A DNA stretch of 64,000 nucleotides, taken from positions 1,875,352 to 1,939,351 of the forward strand of contig OX595988.1 in the NCBI GenBank assembly GCA_951394045.1, read 5' to 3'. Positions within the stretch are counted from its first letter, which is position 1, and each line of letters starts with the position of its first letter. The translations under genes were made by a program, and so were the position numbers. The notes beneath the pieces were generated by a model that saw only the letters and a list, made by a program, of their open reading frames with translations, was not told where the DNA came from and did not search any database. This stretch comes from Nitzschia sp. DOCU1. Taxonomy: Eukaryota > Bacillariophyta > Bacillariophyceae > Bacillariales > Bacillariaceae. Of the stretch, positions 1-10,434 are shown piece by piece.

Positions 1-1481
1 TCCGCTACGCAAGTCACGAACTTGCCGATTCTTGGGAACACCTCCGTAGACAACAGTGTTCTTGATCTCTGACGATGCTCCAAACTTGTCGCACTCCTCC
101 TTGATCTGCACTGCCAGCTCACGGGTCGGGGCCAAAACAAGTACAATCGGCCCTTCGCCTGGTTTCAAATAAGGCTATAATAAACGAGAACAAAATGAGC
201 ATGAGCTGATGATTTGACCATTGTCAGATTCGATCAGATGGTAGGCTTGAATGCAGTCTGTGTTTGCTTGCTGGCGCACCCCGGAACCTTCAACGTAACG
301 AAACCTCCACTGTACTGTCCTTCACACACCACACCGCGACTTACACATGATTGCAAGAGACGGGTGCCGGGCGTGAAGAACTGCACCTCGAGGTGCAGTT
401 GCAGCACACATAATGGAGGAAGATCGGGCTATCAAGAATGCTGCCTGCTGTTCTTGCGAGGTGTGCAGCAGGTCGAGGGCCTCTTGGAGCAGACCCACGC
501 ATAATAGCGCCGCTGAAGGTCCTTGGGAATCGGCTTGGAGAAATCTGATTCCACCGGGCTGAATCTTCAATTCTACTTCGAATGCAAAAAGATTTCAACC
601 GGTGCGTCCCATAAAAGGAGTAATGGGTCTCTCCAGCAAACAGCGCATTGTCCAACAAGGATAGAGGCCAATTTCCATCGACTCAAAAATCCCTGTCGAA
701 GCAACAATTCACATCCAGGAACAAACAGCAAGTCTACCCGGCTCGATCATTAGCTAAGGACTTACCTGGGCATTGATGTGGATCATGGCGGGAAGAAGAA
801 ATGCAAGGGTTTTGCCACTGCCCGTGGCAGAGATACCTACGCAGTTCTTCCCCTTGAGGGCCATCGGCCATCCCTGAGATTGAATCGGGGTCGGCTTGTC
901 GAAGCCGCACTTGAGAACTTCAGTAAGGACATACTGTGGCATCGAGGCTTCTTCGAACGTCATCACTGGCTTCGGAACGTCGGTTCCTTTCACCGTGATA
1001 TTATTTGAAGCTCGCCACGCTTCAGCTTCGGCTTCACTTCGTTTGGTGACGTCCGGGTGTTCAATGTAAAAATTCTTCTCAAAAGGGACGAGATCCTGCT
1101 TGGAAAAATCAATATTTGCAAGACCCGCCCCTAGGTTCGACCCGCCACCGTAAGCACCTCCTCCTCCGAACTGTCCCGCCGACCCGCCGAAGCCAGTTGC
1201 ACCGCCGTACCTTCATTGAGTGCCGCATGATGTCGTCAGACCAGGAAGACTTCTGCTCCAAGCACGAGGCGAGAAAAGAAACTTACCCTCCTCCTCCTCC
1301 TGCACCGCCACTGTATCCTCCATAACCACCAGACTCACTGAGAGACAACGAAAGCGAGTCAGATCGCGTAGAGCACTATTTCCCACTGCGCCATGCATCC
1401 CTCCCCCACATCTTACCGACCGTATCCTCCTCCGGCGCCGCCAGCGCCACCACCACCATAGCCTCCTCCGTAATGTGACAT
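1..1481 (-). CDS. DEAD-box ATP-dependent RNA helicase, p68/Dbp2 type (partial)
   Basis: The gene reads leftward and its 3' part lies beyond the window edge. Exons by splice signals and frame: 1417-1481, 1287-1337, 766-1210 and <1-174; introns are 79, 76 and 591 bp. The visible 245 residues start with a Gly/Tyr-rich tail (about residues 1-60). The conserved [19 protein letters not shown] block follows, then the Q motif (FDKPTPIQ, about 142), Walker A motif I (ATGSGKT, 167-173) and motif Ia (PTRELA, about 203). This order and the pre-Q block are typical of the DDX5/Dbp2 subgroup, nuclear helicases in mRNP remodelling, ribosome biogenesis and splicing. The DEAD, SAT and C-terminal helicase motifs are not in view. 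The Gly-rich N-terminus resembles RNA-binding RGG-like tails. The start is the first ATG of the Gly-rich exon. Confidence 0.9.
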
Positions 1482-2064
1482 TTTGTGTTGAAATCTACAA
1501 AAAGCTGTATATATATAGTGATGCAATACCAGTCTAGGTGATGCCAATGATGAAAATGAGAATGTCGGCAGTAATTTGCTGCGATGGGCCGCCAACGTCG
1601 ATCCGACGAAAAAAGCGAAAAGGACGGCCTCGGACACGCGTTTTTTTTTCGAGGAGAGTTCGTCTGGCTGTGCATGCTCCATGATGCCGCTGCGGTTGGC
1701 GGTTTGGCGGGCTGCCGGCTCGTATGATATTCTTACAGATATGATGCATAAGTATGGTAATGCGTATTGTCATAAACAGTCGGGCACGACGAGAGACGAT
1801 GGGTTGTTGGGGAGTACTATCCGATGCAAAGAGATCATAGTTGGCTACAACCTTTCTTGAAAGACTACAGGATAATCTCATTTTGGACCTGGTCCTCTGG
1901 TTCCAGGTTTGCAAAGATGGCTAGTCCTTTCCAGAAAAGAACACAAGATAATAATGTACAAGAATCCAAAGTCTACTAGCAGATCAGACAGACAAGAATT
2001 CTACCACGAGAAGTCAAATCTCGAATGAGTAACAGAACGCCTTACAACCCGGTTCGTCAGCAAT
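1482..2064. other. Intergenic, helicase 5' side to LHC 3' side
   Basis: It holds the helicase promoter/5' UTR and the 3' UTR of the LHC gene. Open frames here are short and show no recognisable protein signal. I see no RNA gene or repeat. Confidence 0.5.
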
Positions 2065-2997
2065 TTAGAGTGAGGGTCCACCAATGTAGTCAAAATATGA
2101 AAATTGACCTTCGAATGGGATCATCGGGTTTCCGCTGTATCCCTTCGCGATTCCGCTGAGAAGAGGAACTGATCCTTCGACGGCATCAGCGGAGAGGAAT
2201 CCGAAGATACCAAGCATAGCAAGTCGTCCGTTGTTGATTTCAGCGATCAAACGGCGTTCCTTCGTCTCGGCCGACATATTCTTGTTGAAGCCAAAGGGGT
2301 CGTACAAGTCAAGGACTGGGTGAACATTGTCTCGGAACTTGCCGAACGAGGGGTACTGTCCCGGCTTTCGGCCCTTCGTGTAGTGAGGAAGAACACCACC
2401 GCCGCTGCATTCATCCTGTGTTACAAAGGAAAATATAGTCGAACACATTAGTCCACAAGTAGAACGTGACGTTGCAAATCTTTGTCATATTGAACACGTA
2501 CCCAAAGCTCCAAGGCGGAGATGACGGCAAAGATCTGCCACTTGGCACCAAGGGGAACTGCGTCCCACTGGGCTTCAGGGGCAAGATCAACGGAAGGGTG
2601 AGGAGCTCCCGCAAGAGTTTGGGGCCATGGGAAGACGAAGTTGGATTGAACAATGTATCCCACGAAGGCGAACATGGCAATGCGACCGTGCTGTAGTGTG
2701 GGACGAGATACATAGTGAGACAGGTGCAAGAATATACTGCATCCTGAAGCCCATACCACTTACCTTGATCTCAGAGTGACGCAAGAATCCAATGGTGGCC
2801 TCGGTTCCCATGCCATAGAAGTCGGCCTCAGCGAGGTTAAGCGGATCATAAAACTTCAAGATAGGGTTGGCCTTTTCCGCAATGGCTTCCAAATCCTTCT
2901 TGGTGGCAGCCTGTCTGGTAACAGAAGCACCATGCTTCGCGGGGGCAAAGGCCGAAGCACTAGCGGCAATAGAGGCAAGAACAATAGCTGTCTTCAT
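2065..2997 (-). CDS. Fucoxanthin-chlorophyll a/c light-harvesting protein (LHC family)
   Basis: Exons 2764-2997, 2502-2690 and 2065-2415, joined in phase 0, give 257 residues. The N-terminus is a hydrophobic signal peptide ending in ASAFAP, the diatom plastid-import motif cleaved before Phe, so the product is imported through the four plastid membranes into the thylakoid. Two LHC signature helices are visible: HSEIKHGRIAMFAF (about residues 74-87) and AEINNGRLAMLGIFGF in the last exon, each with the Glu and His/Asn chlorophyll ligands. A middle helix, KWQIFAVISALELW, lies between them. It binds chlorophyll a/c and fucoxanthin and feeds the photosystems. The length is above the common 200-residue FCPs, so it may belong to a divergent LHC subgroup; I cannot assign the subfamily. 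Both introns fall at helix borders. Confidence 0.93.
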
Positions 2998-3873
2998 TGT
3001 GGATTGCTGGGAGTTGCCGAAACAGAAAAAAGGTGAGACCCAGGGATCTAATCAATATATGTAGCAAAAGACATAACGTCTGAAACGGCTCCTCTAACAG
3101 ATAATCGGGCCTCTCCTGAAAGCATTCTTCCTGCCATCCGTAGAAACTGCCACCATTGTCGTCCCTGCACTTACTTCGCAAAAGCAAAAAATAGGGATCA
3201 AGACTGGCACCCCGATCCTTGGAGTGCCCAGGCGCGGTTCAACTTGAAAGATACCGCACTGTTGGGAATCCGGAATCCGTTTTTTAACCCAAATACAAAC
3301 TCATTTTGCGCGCAACTCTTCCCCCAAATTCGAAATGGACCACATCCTTTCAATTGAAATAAAATTTCATCGTCCGAAGAACTGTACAAAAAAGTATACA
3401 AGTCTGGAGGATATCAAAACCATGGGCTTATAGAAAACTCACTGGCCATTGCCAAAATCTCTATGTATGTCGGCATCAACATCTCATTCTCAACAAGGAT
3501 GCAAGTCGTTCCCGCCAATAATTGGCTTTTTGGATGGAGGACGAAGTGCACGCTGCTCTGGTTGGGTTGGTTGGTGATGACTTGCACGCTTCAAAACCGT
3601 TCGAAAGGCCAATAGTTGCACTTCTTTGTCGTCTCCACGCCATATCATATTTCGCTTCTTTTGTTTTGTTTCAAACTGGGGTCTAGAGTAGTAATATCAG
3701 GGGAAAGACATGGACATTTTCTACTAATAGATTCAAAAGGAAGAAAGATATAGCTAATCGAAGGGAGTTGTTTAAGAGCTTTCTCGCAGGTGAGCCTTGG
3801 ATATCGAACAGCGCTTCTGAAAATGGATGCAGGTTGGGTTCTGATATTCTCCCTCTCGTCTCGGTTTTGAAGG
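2998..3873. other. Intergenic, divergent promoter region
   Basis: It separates the LHC gene (leftward) and the 836-residue protein gene (rightward), so it should hold both promoters. No convincing coding frame, RNA gene or repeat was seen. Light-responsive elements would be expected on the LHC side, but I cannot name one. Confidence 0.4.
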
Positions 3874-6384
3874 ATGTCGGATCTAAATTCTCCCAATATC
3901 CGTTCGCTGGAAATCGATGCTTCGAGTGCTCTGTCGCAAGAGGAGGAAGGTGTGGTAGTTGACGAGCCTGCTGGGGTCGATACCTCACAAGGTGAAACAA
4001 CCGATAATGATGGGCTGCCAGCCGCTTCTGATTTAGATGAGGAAGACACCGACGCGAAAGACGAGGGAGACGAGAAACCGAGCCCAAGTATTGCTGACAA
4101 GCAGCCAGTCAGAGACCCAATGGCCCGATTTCAACCACCTTCGCTGAGTACGATATATGATGGTAAACCATTTTCGGAGCTTGTAAGAAGTTGGGAGACA
4201 TATATTGGAGACAACGCAGCAGATCAATTCCAGCCTCTCTTTAACGCAGCAGATCAATTCCAACCTCTTTTTAACAATATATGTGGTGCTGGTCAGAATC
4301 TTGCTCGTTTGGGATATGCTGCCGTACAATCCGGATACGAAGCCGGGGATTCAAAGACGAAGCTGTCGGAGCCTGTCCCTTTGCGACACATCCGCTCAAC
4401 ACCTTTGGTGCACACGCCTTCCATAGCACTTGACGACGACGAGGATGAACCCCCACCGCTTGGGTTAGAGATACTGAGCCGTTCGAGATCTACCCCTTTG
4501 TCTACTTCAGCAAACAGCGCCTTTGGAATTATTTTGCGCACGAATTTACCTTACATGAGTGGCCCTGACGATCGAAGTGCTTTCACATTGCCTCCGTATA
4601 GGCTTGTTAAGCCTTCGTTGTCGCAGGAGCCTGTCATTCCACACCATACCATTTTCAATCCGATCAAGTATGACAGTGAACTGGAAACTACGGAACAGAC
4701 TGCAATTGAAGTAATGGATCTTGCACCTGCAGAACAAGATAGTATGGAAGATGAAAATGGCACCGGAGGCAGAACAACGTCTAGAGCCGCAAAATTTTTC
4801 TCCGACGTTCGCAACCTTCGTATGCGGCGACGAACACGGGACGGAAGGGAGAACCCGGCCAGACCAGCTTCAGCTTCGGAAGAGTCGGGGAGAAAATCTG
4901 AGAGTGTGCGTGAGGACGAAACTTTGTCGTCGACGTCTTCAAGGGAAACGAAAGAGGCCGAACATGGGAACATCGACGACCACGGGGAGGAAAGTAATGA
5001 ACAGCAACACAAGAGGGAAATATTTGAATCGACATGTGAACGAACAGCTGGAATTGTATCTTCTGATGACCATCGACAGGTGGGCGGGCACCAGCACAGT
5101 GGGGCTGGGAGAGTCGTCAGAATCCAAGTGTCGACCACTAGAGAACCAATCGGTCTCGCCAGCGGGGTACCTTCCTATCCTGCCTCGAGTCCAGAACCTA
5201 GTCATCTTGGACATGATAGCAGTACTTTGACCCCGCAGTCTCATGATTCCCCTGAGACATCCCGCAGTTCCGCTACCACATTGACTTCTGGACACACAAC
5301 CCAAGGGACTGCGACAACCTACAGCAGTGGCCAGACATCGAACCTCTCCGTGATATCAGAGACTGACCTTGAGGTGATGCAAGCAAACAAGGCGGGTAAA
5401 CTTCTCCAGTCAGGTAGAGTGGCCCCCGCGCCAAACACAAGGCCGCATCGTTACCCCGGTTACATCGAGGTTTCTGATAGCCCTACTTCCTTGCGCGAAG
5501 GTGCATGCCTGCCGGCCGACCGATTCTTTACTCTCGCTGAGTCACCCACCGAAAAACGAGGTTTTGGTGCCCGCTTTCGTAGCGCTTCTTCTCTCCGACG
5601 AAGCAGTACTACGAACTCTCCAAACACTGTTTCGAGTGCTTCGATGACAACAAACAGCTCGGCAAGTTCCCAGGATGAACCTCCCACCTTTGTGTCTTAT
5701 CTTGATCGGAAAATGACCTCCGACCTTACTTCGCTCCGTGAGACGGAAGAGCGATTTTCTCCACGACAAGGCGTTGGTGGGCCAGATCGCGTATCTTCTC
5801 CTGCGGAGATCCTTGGATATACCGATATGACCTTTGAGGAGGCTCAAGCGCCTCCTGGCCAACCAGGATCGAAGGCAAGGCCTCGACCAATCTGGCCCAC
5901 CAAAGGATTCCAGTTGGGACGAAAGGTCCGATCTCTGCCTCCCCGAAGCCCTCATAAAGGTTTGCGGACACCCTCTACACCTCCACCTCGTGGTGGTGGG
6001 GCATCTCCTGGCTACGACGCAGTATCGCCTCCTCGGCATATTGTCGATCATCGAATTGATCAGAATGTGTCAAAACCTTACGTTCTCCGATCGACTCCAC
6101 CATTGACGCGATTGTTCTCGCCTCACACGGTATCGCCAGAAGTACTTTCCTCGTGTGGTGGCATAAACTTCGCGCACATTCCCGATGCGCAGGCTGAACA
6201 GGGCGCCTATGAGGTGATCCGAATGGGTACCAACCATGAGTTCCCCGGTCACTTTTATGTGGCACATTCTCGAGGGACGTCCCCGAATGCATACAATGAA
6301 CAGAGCATTGAAGTACTCAAGACTGATTCGAAAGAAGAGTCGAGCCCCACGTTTGTGACTCCCCCGAAAGGCTCATCTGACTAG
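3874..6384 (+). CDS. Hypothetical Ser/Pro-rich, largely disordered protein, 836 aa
   Basis: A single long intronless frame codes for 836 residues. I recognise no domain. The N-terminus is acidic (many Asp/Glu, residues 1-75). A segment around residues 100-145 has aromatic and helical character, and the remainder is rich in Ser, Thr, Pro and Arg with many Ser-Pro/Thr-Pro sites, suggesting a phosphorylated scaffold or regulatory protein. An exact repeat of the decapeptide NAADQFQPLF occurs about residues 114-133, encoded by a 30-bp tandem duplication. The only Tyr/Phe-containing C-terminal stretch (ALTRLF... to GHFYVAHSRG, near 6100-6270) may be a short conserved motif. The start is the first ATG in frame; intronless length and codon pattern support a real gene, but its function is unknown. 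Confidence 0.75.
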   Translation: MSDLNSPNIRSLEIDASSALSQEEEGVVVDEPAGVDTSQGETTDNDGLPAASDLDEEDTDAKDEGDEKPSPSIADKQPVRDPMARFQPPSLSTIYDGKPFSELVRSWETYIGDNAADQFQPLFNAADQFQPLFNNICGAGQNLARLGYAAVQSGYEAGDSKTKLSEPVPLRHIRSTPLVHTPSIALDDDEDEPPPLGLEILSRSRSTPLSTSANSAFGIILRTNLPYMSGPDDRSAFTLPPYRLVKPSLSQEPVIPHHTIFNPIKYDSELETTEQTAIEVMDLAPAEQDSMEDENGTGGRTTSRAAKFFSDVRNLRMRRRTRDGRENPARPASASEESGRKSESVREDETLSSTSSRETKEAEHGNIDDHGEESNEQQHKREIFESTCERTAGIVSSDDHRQVGGHQHSGAGRVVRIQVSTTREPIGLASGVPSYPASSPEPSHLGHDSSTLTPQSHDSPETSRSSATTLTSGHTTQGTATTYSSGQTSNLSVISETDLEVMQANKAGKLLQSGRVAPAPNTRPHRYPGYIEVSDSPTSLREGACLPADRFFTLAESPTEKRGFGARFRSASSLRRSSTTNSPNTVSSASMTTNSSASSQDEPPTFVSYLDRKMTSDLTSLRETEERFSPRQGVGGPDRVSSPAEILGYTDMTFEEAQAPPGQPGSKARPRPIWPTKGFQLGRKVRSLPPRSPHKGLRTPSTPPPRGGGASPGYDAVSPPRHIVDHRIDQNVSKPYVLRSTPPLTRLFSPHTVSPEVLSSCGGINFAHIPDAQAEQGAYEVIRMGTNHEFPGHFYVAHSRGTSPNAYNEQSIEVLKTDSKEESSPTFVTPPKGSSD
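4213..4272 (+). repeat. 30-bp in-frame tandem duplication inside the 836-aa gene
   Basis: Two adjacent 30-bp units (4213-4242 and 4243-4272) match at 28 of 30 positions. Both differences are synonymous, so the decapeptide is duplicated unchanged. Confidence 0.95.
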
Positions 6385-6780
6385 TTAAATGAGAGCACCA
6401 TAGTAGCGGTGATATTTTTCTTTGTTTCAAAAAGTTGACGTTTTCGAGTGTCTACCATCTGACCGAAGACAGCTGTAGTGTCCCCAACGCGGATCAAAGA
6501 ATCGAACTACTTGATTTAATGAAGCAGGGGGCAAAACAGCATGCAACTCCAACGCAGAAGCGACTTTGCTCAATTCTTCTTTTATGTATGATTCTTATTC
6601 TTCAGATCAAAGGTGGTGCATGTGGATGGTACTGCTATCGGTGCGTAACCTCAAAGCTGGCAAGCTATCGGCTCCTTGACATCCATTCCAGTCTGGCTTA
6701 GGACAAACAGTTTCGATGCGGATATGGTCCAGGAACGCCGGCAGAACGGCGTAATGGTTCAACACAGTTCTAGTCCCCGT
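6385..6780. other. Intergenic, convergent 3' ends
   Basis: It lies between the stop of the 836-residue gene and the stop of the small minus-strand gene. Only short random frames are present; it is presumably two 3' UTRs. Confidence 0.4.
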
Positions 6781-7008
6781 CTAACACACACATCGCTCCC
6801 GGAGAAACCAGGCCGCCACCCCGACAAGGAACATTACAACCGCAGCAGGAGCATCTCTCATGTCTCCCATAATGTCCATGGGAGCGTCGCCCTCCCCTGA
6901 TCGAGCATTTCTGCCATTGCGTCCGTCGTAGGGCAAAACCTTGCGGTTCGCCTGGTTGTTGTTTTGATTGTTGTTGGGATCGTTTGGTGGTTGAGACTCC
7001 ATGCTCAT
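6781..7008 (-). CDS. Small hypothetical tail-anchored membrane protein, 75 aa
   Basis: ATG-initiated frame of 75 residues. The first half is hydrophilic and Asn/Gln-rich (PNNNQNNNQANRK), followed by an Arg/Gly stretch. A hydrophobic helix, APAAVVMFLVGVAAWFL, sits almost at the C-terminus before RERCVC. This is the layout of a tail-anchored or single-pass protein with a cytosolic N-terminus. Composition is clearly non-random, which argues for a real gene, but I recognise no family. It could also be an accidental ORF. Confidence 0.45.
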   Translation of the reverse strand: MSMESQPPNDPNNNQNNNQANRKVLPYDGRNGRNARSGEGDAPMDIMGDMRDAPAAVVMFLVGVAAWFLRERCVC

Positions 7009-7854
7009 AATCGGCGACTACTTTGTTTCAGTTTTGCGAACAATGCAACGAGGTGAGAAATGAAATCGTATTGTGAATTATGCAAGAAAAGCTCGGTGGA
7101 AACGAAAGGTGTCTTGCTGATGGAACGATTGGGATGAGAAAGAAGGATGACATGCCCCCGTCACGCCTTTCCGCCCCGTGTCACTCCGTAGGAATTCTAC
7201 GCGCACGCACGCCCAAAAATTCAACTCAACGGAGAGAAAAGCAGAAAACTTCCACTTTGGTTATCGTCGGTATCGAGTACTGCCGACGAATGCATCTTCA
7301 CCAACAACCACTCTACCCTGTTCTCCATCATGGTGAAATGATCCACTTACCAGCAACAAAGTGACAAGGGACGTGTGACAAAGGAAGACTCGCAAATGGA
7401 TCCGTTGTCAACAGAACATTGAGACCGTACCGGTACGCTTTGCCCGGGCGTCGGCTGCAAGAAGATCATTTTTCTTGCGCGGGCGGGGCGATCCACTTTC
7501 TGCTGTGGATGACGTGCGAAGGCGCACAGGCGTTCCAAGTTAATTATCCACGTGCTTCTTGTACTATACATGGCGAACCACGCCGGGCTCGCTACGTACA
7601 CACAGTACATAATAGAACTATGGAAAAGCGAGCCCAACAAAATAAAAAAGATACTCGTTTGACTTCCTCGAATCAATCAGGTCTGTGGATATCTTTTGGC
7701 CTCACGACAAAAAAGATCTTGTGGTGCCTCGCTCACGACTGTGACAGAAACCAATCGATTGTTGCAACCACTGTCAGCATGTCTCTCGATCCTTGACTAG
7801 TAGCGATTCTTGGCTTGCCTCCCTCTACTAGAGTGACAGGAGAAGAAGCTCGTC
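7009..7854. other. Intergenic, divergent upstream region
   Basis: It contains the upstream regions of the small membrane protein gene and of the tRNA deaminase gene. Frames of up to about 125 codons exist but have no protein-like composition or motif. Confidence 0.35.
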
Positions 7855-9267
7855 ATGCTGCCAGCCGGTGAAATCGCTTCTTGCGCCCTCGATCACTACA
7901 CACAACATCTCTCCAGAGGCAAGCCAAAACCCAATCTCGAATGGACGGTATACGCGGCGATTGTTGCCGAACGCGATGGCGCTAAAACGAACAGTAACGA
8001 GGCATGGGTCGTCAGCTGCGCAACTGGGACAAAGTGTACGGCCCATCGCGTTCAAGGATGTGTCCTCCATGATTGCCACGCGGAAGTACTCGCCCGACGA
8101 GGTTTACTGCGCGTCCTGTGGACGGAAATTGCCGTCAAAACCTCGCTACATCAGGAAAGCGGCGAGAAAGCCCCCAAAGCATTATTGGAAGACTTGCCCG
8201 ATGGGAGCGGGAGGTTAAGGCTCCGTGCCGACACTCGGCTTCACCTTTACATTAGCTGCTCCCCGTGTGGAGATGCTTCGATTTATCCACTCGCTGATGA
8301 CCAAGTAATGCTACATACGGGAGCCAAGGTGATCGTTTCACAAGAGAGTGGAATAGATGCGACTGTCTGCGGTGGAGAGGATCGACTATTACAAGGGACT
8401 TCTGTGGCTCGGGAAAAGGTGCAATCTCTAGGCAAAATTAGAACCAAGTCGGGTCGATCCAACTTGCCAGCAAGCCACCGAAGTACAAGTATGTCCTGTT
8501 CGGACAAGATAGTCCAATGGAGTGCACTCGGGCTTCAGGGAGGACTCTTGTCACACAAAATCCAGCCTCCTATCTTTTTGACTAGTATTGTAGTCGGCAG
8601 AGACCCCCGAACAGACAAAGCTTCAATGGCTCAGCAACTGGCACTTGAAAGAGCGATTGTAAACCGAATTCGATCAATCTGCGAAGCTAAGGAGATAGTG
8701 GCCCGTTTGCCGTGGAAGGTATTGATACCCTCTGTACACATTGTCTCCAACGCCTTTCCTTCCGACAAGGCCACGATGGAATCCAAGATTCAGGAGTCGA
8801 AAGTGGGGGCCGACAATTCTGCTCCTCAGAAGGAACCGGCCAATGTTGCATCTATTGGTCGCAAGCGAAAGCGCGACGAGGGTATAACTGCTCTTTCTCC
8901 CTGTGGTATATCTCTTAACTGGCAATGCTGCAACGCCACATTGACGGAGATGGTGGTAGGTGCGCGAGGGCGACGCCAGGGCAAGAAGCCGAAATCGGAT
9001 CGGGACTACCAGGATCTTGCATCTCGCCTCAGCCGGCGAGAAGTTTCGCGTCTAGCCATGCCTGCCATCAATGGTGCTCGAGAAACCGATGATTCTTCGT
9101 CGCTACCCGGAACCTACCAGCAGCTCAAACGCAACATAGCGAATCCCGATTGGCTCCAGTTCAAGGCAACGATTTTGACCACAGGTGTGCTCGCTGGGTG
9201 GCTGCGAAATGGCGACGAAGCTGATTTCACACTGGAAGCCTCTATGGCGGCAGCAAACCCTAGCTAG
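7855..9267 (+). CDS. TAD1: tRNA-specific adenosine deaminase 1 (Tad1/ADAT1, ADAR-type deaminase domain)
   Basis: An intronless frame of 470 residues. The family converts adenosine 37 to inosine in eukaryotic tRNA-Ala. The catalytic zinc site is complete: HAEV (His75, Glu77 as proton shuttle), PCGD (Cys138) and the second cysteine in SCSDKIVQW (Cys215). These are spaced as in the A_deamin domain, and the GLQGGLLSHKIQP block follows as in ADAT1/ADARs. No double-stranded RNA-binding domain precedes it, which favours ADAT1 over ADAR. A basic insertion with RKRKR about residue 342 could be a nuclear signal. The start ATG lies directly before the conserved N-terminal helix. It is convergent with the OB-fold gene, with only 33 bp between stops. 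Confidence 0.92.
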   Translation: MLPAGEIASCALDHYTQHLSRGKPKPNLEWTVYAAIVAERDGAKTNSNEAWVVSCATGTKCTAHRVQGCVLHDCHAEVLARRGLLRVLWTEIAVKTSLHQESGEKAPKALLEDLPDGSGRLRLRADTRLHLYISCSPCGDASIYPLADDQVMLHTGAKVIVSQESGIDATVCGGEDRLLQGTSVAREKVQSLGKIRTKSGRSNLPASHRSTSMSCSDKIVQWSALGLQGGLLSHKIQPPIFLTSIVVGRDPRTDKASMAQQLALERAIVNRIRSICEAKEIVARLPWKVLIPSVHIVSNAFPSDKATMESKIQESKVGADNSAPQKEPANVASIGRKRKRDEGITALSPCGISLNWQCCNATLTEMVVGARGRRQGKKPKSDRDYQDLASRLSRREVSRLAMPAINGARETDDSSSLPGTYQQLKRNIANPDWLQFKATILTTGVLAGWLRNGDEADFTLEASMAAANPS

Positions 9268-9300
9268 CACATCTTTACCGGTACTACGTTTACAGGAGTG

Positions 9301-9933
9301 TTAGAGCGGAACATAATTGCCCGCTTGGTTTTGGTAGATTTGAGCGTTCAGCTGCAATTCTAAGAGCATTCCCTGCACGACATCCTCTGGTTGCTGCATC
9401 ACCAACGCTAGATCTTTCAGTCGTACCCCTTCACTCTTGTGACGTGAATGGACAGTAATGAGGCGCAGTGCTTCGGTAGCATTGCGTTTCATGGTTGGAT
9501 AGCCGGTCCGCATTGTCACATCAGACGACGGCGGCAGACTGAGTTCCAGCCATCGGAGAATTTCTGCGTGTGGGTCTGTTATCCTCGTAATGCAATACGC
9601 ATACCACTTTTTGATGTTCACCCGTTGACGAAGCCAGGCTATACATTCCACCGTTTGACCGGGCAAAAGTTCGACCTTCTCAACCATGTTGTAGGGAATA
9701 AAAATATCGACCGTCGCAGTACCATCATCCAATGTCAAGAGTCTCAAATCTTGATAGTCTGAAGAGGCATCATCTGCAACACCTGGATATTCCACGTCGT
9801 CTACGGCCGCTACCAAATTAACGGCGACGCCTAACATGCGGACCGTTTGGCGAGAATTCGCCACAATCGGATTCGTTGTCGTCAAGTCACAGAAAAAGCA
9901 TCGTTTCGGGGCAATCGCAGAAATCGTCGACAT
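9301..9933 (-). CDS. OB-fold plus winged-helix protein, RPA32/Stn1-like
   Basis: An intronless 210-residue frame. Residues about 28-125 look like an OB-fold: a beta-rich segment with VRMLGVAVNLVAAVDD, then LLTLDDGTATVDIFIP (the typical DDGTG-type strand of RPA32/Stn1), then PGQTVECIAWLRQR. The C-terminal 55 residues (EGVRLKDLALVMQQ to NYVPL) resemble the RPA_C winged helix, with a hydrophobic helix-turn-helix pattern. This architecture is shared by RPA2 (replication and repair) and Stn1 (telomere CST complex). No phosphorylatable Ser-rich N-terminus of RPA32 is present, which leans toward a Stn1-like or divergent RPA2 protein. Alternatives include other small OB-fold proteins. It acts on single-stranded DNA in the nucleus if the assignment holds. 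Confidence 0.6.
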   Translation of the reverse strand: MSTISAIAPKRCFFCDLTTTNPIVANSRQTVRMLGVAVNLVAAVDDVEYPGVADDASSDYQDLRLLTLDDGTATVDIFIPYNMVEKVELLPGQTVECIAWLRQRVNIKKWYAYCITRITDPHAEILRWLELSLPPSSDVTMRTGYPTMKRNATEALRLITVHSRHKSEGVRLKDLALVMQQPEDVVQGMLLELQLNAQIYQNQAGNYVPL

Positions 9934-10434
9934 GTCCCTACTTTAGCTGATGTCTCTTTATCTTGTCATCGAAGTATACGAGTCGCACTGGCACTTTTGC
10001 AGGAGCAAAATGCAAAGCAATGACAGCAGCGTGGTAAAATGGACAGGTTTGCAAAACGAGTGCCTCGGTCGCTCCTTTCGCGAAGGGATGACGACGGCGG
10101 CGGACCTCGTTGATGCACGTGCGAGTTCTCGAGATCTTGTCAGAAGAATCATGAGTCGAATGATTCAAAAAGATCCAATTAGTCGCTCATCACACGGACG
10201 ATGGATGGGCCGAAGCAGTAAGAAATGTACGTACAGGATCTAATAGAAGTCGGAGGGTTCGTTTCGAACGGATTGAAGCCAAAAATAAGCACCCCCATCA
10301 TCAGACCACCATGATCATCAAAGGACCATGGAAGGGGTTGGCATACCGACGAAGTAATAGCCATCATTTCTTGCGATTTGCCCCTCTTTCCGTGATCAAC
10401 TCTCCCGAAACTCATTCTCTCGCAAGCCACCAAC
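9934..10434. other. Intergenic, divergent promoter of OB-fold and PCID2 genes
   Basis: About 500 bp between two divergent ATGs, with no supported coding frame. It is likely a shared promoter for the single-stranded DNA-binding protein and the TREX-2 subunit. Confidence 0.4.

Noticed and set aside
7419..7796. 125-codon plus frame upstream of Tad1
   Set aside because: No protein-like features, and it lies in a promoter region.
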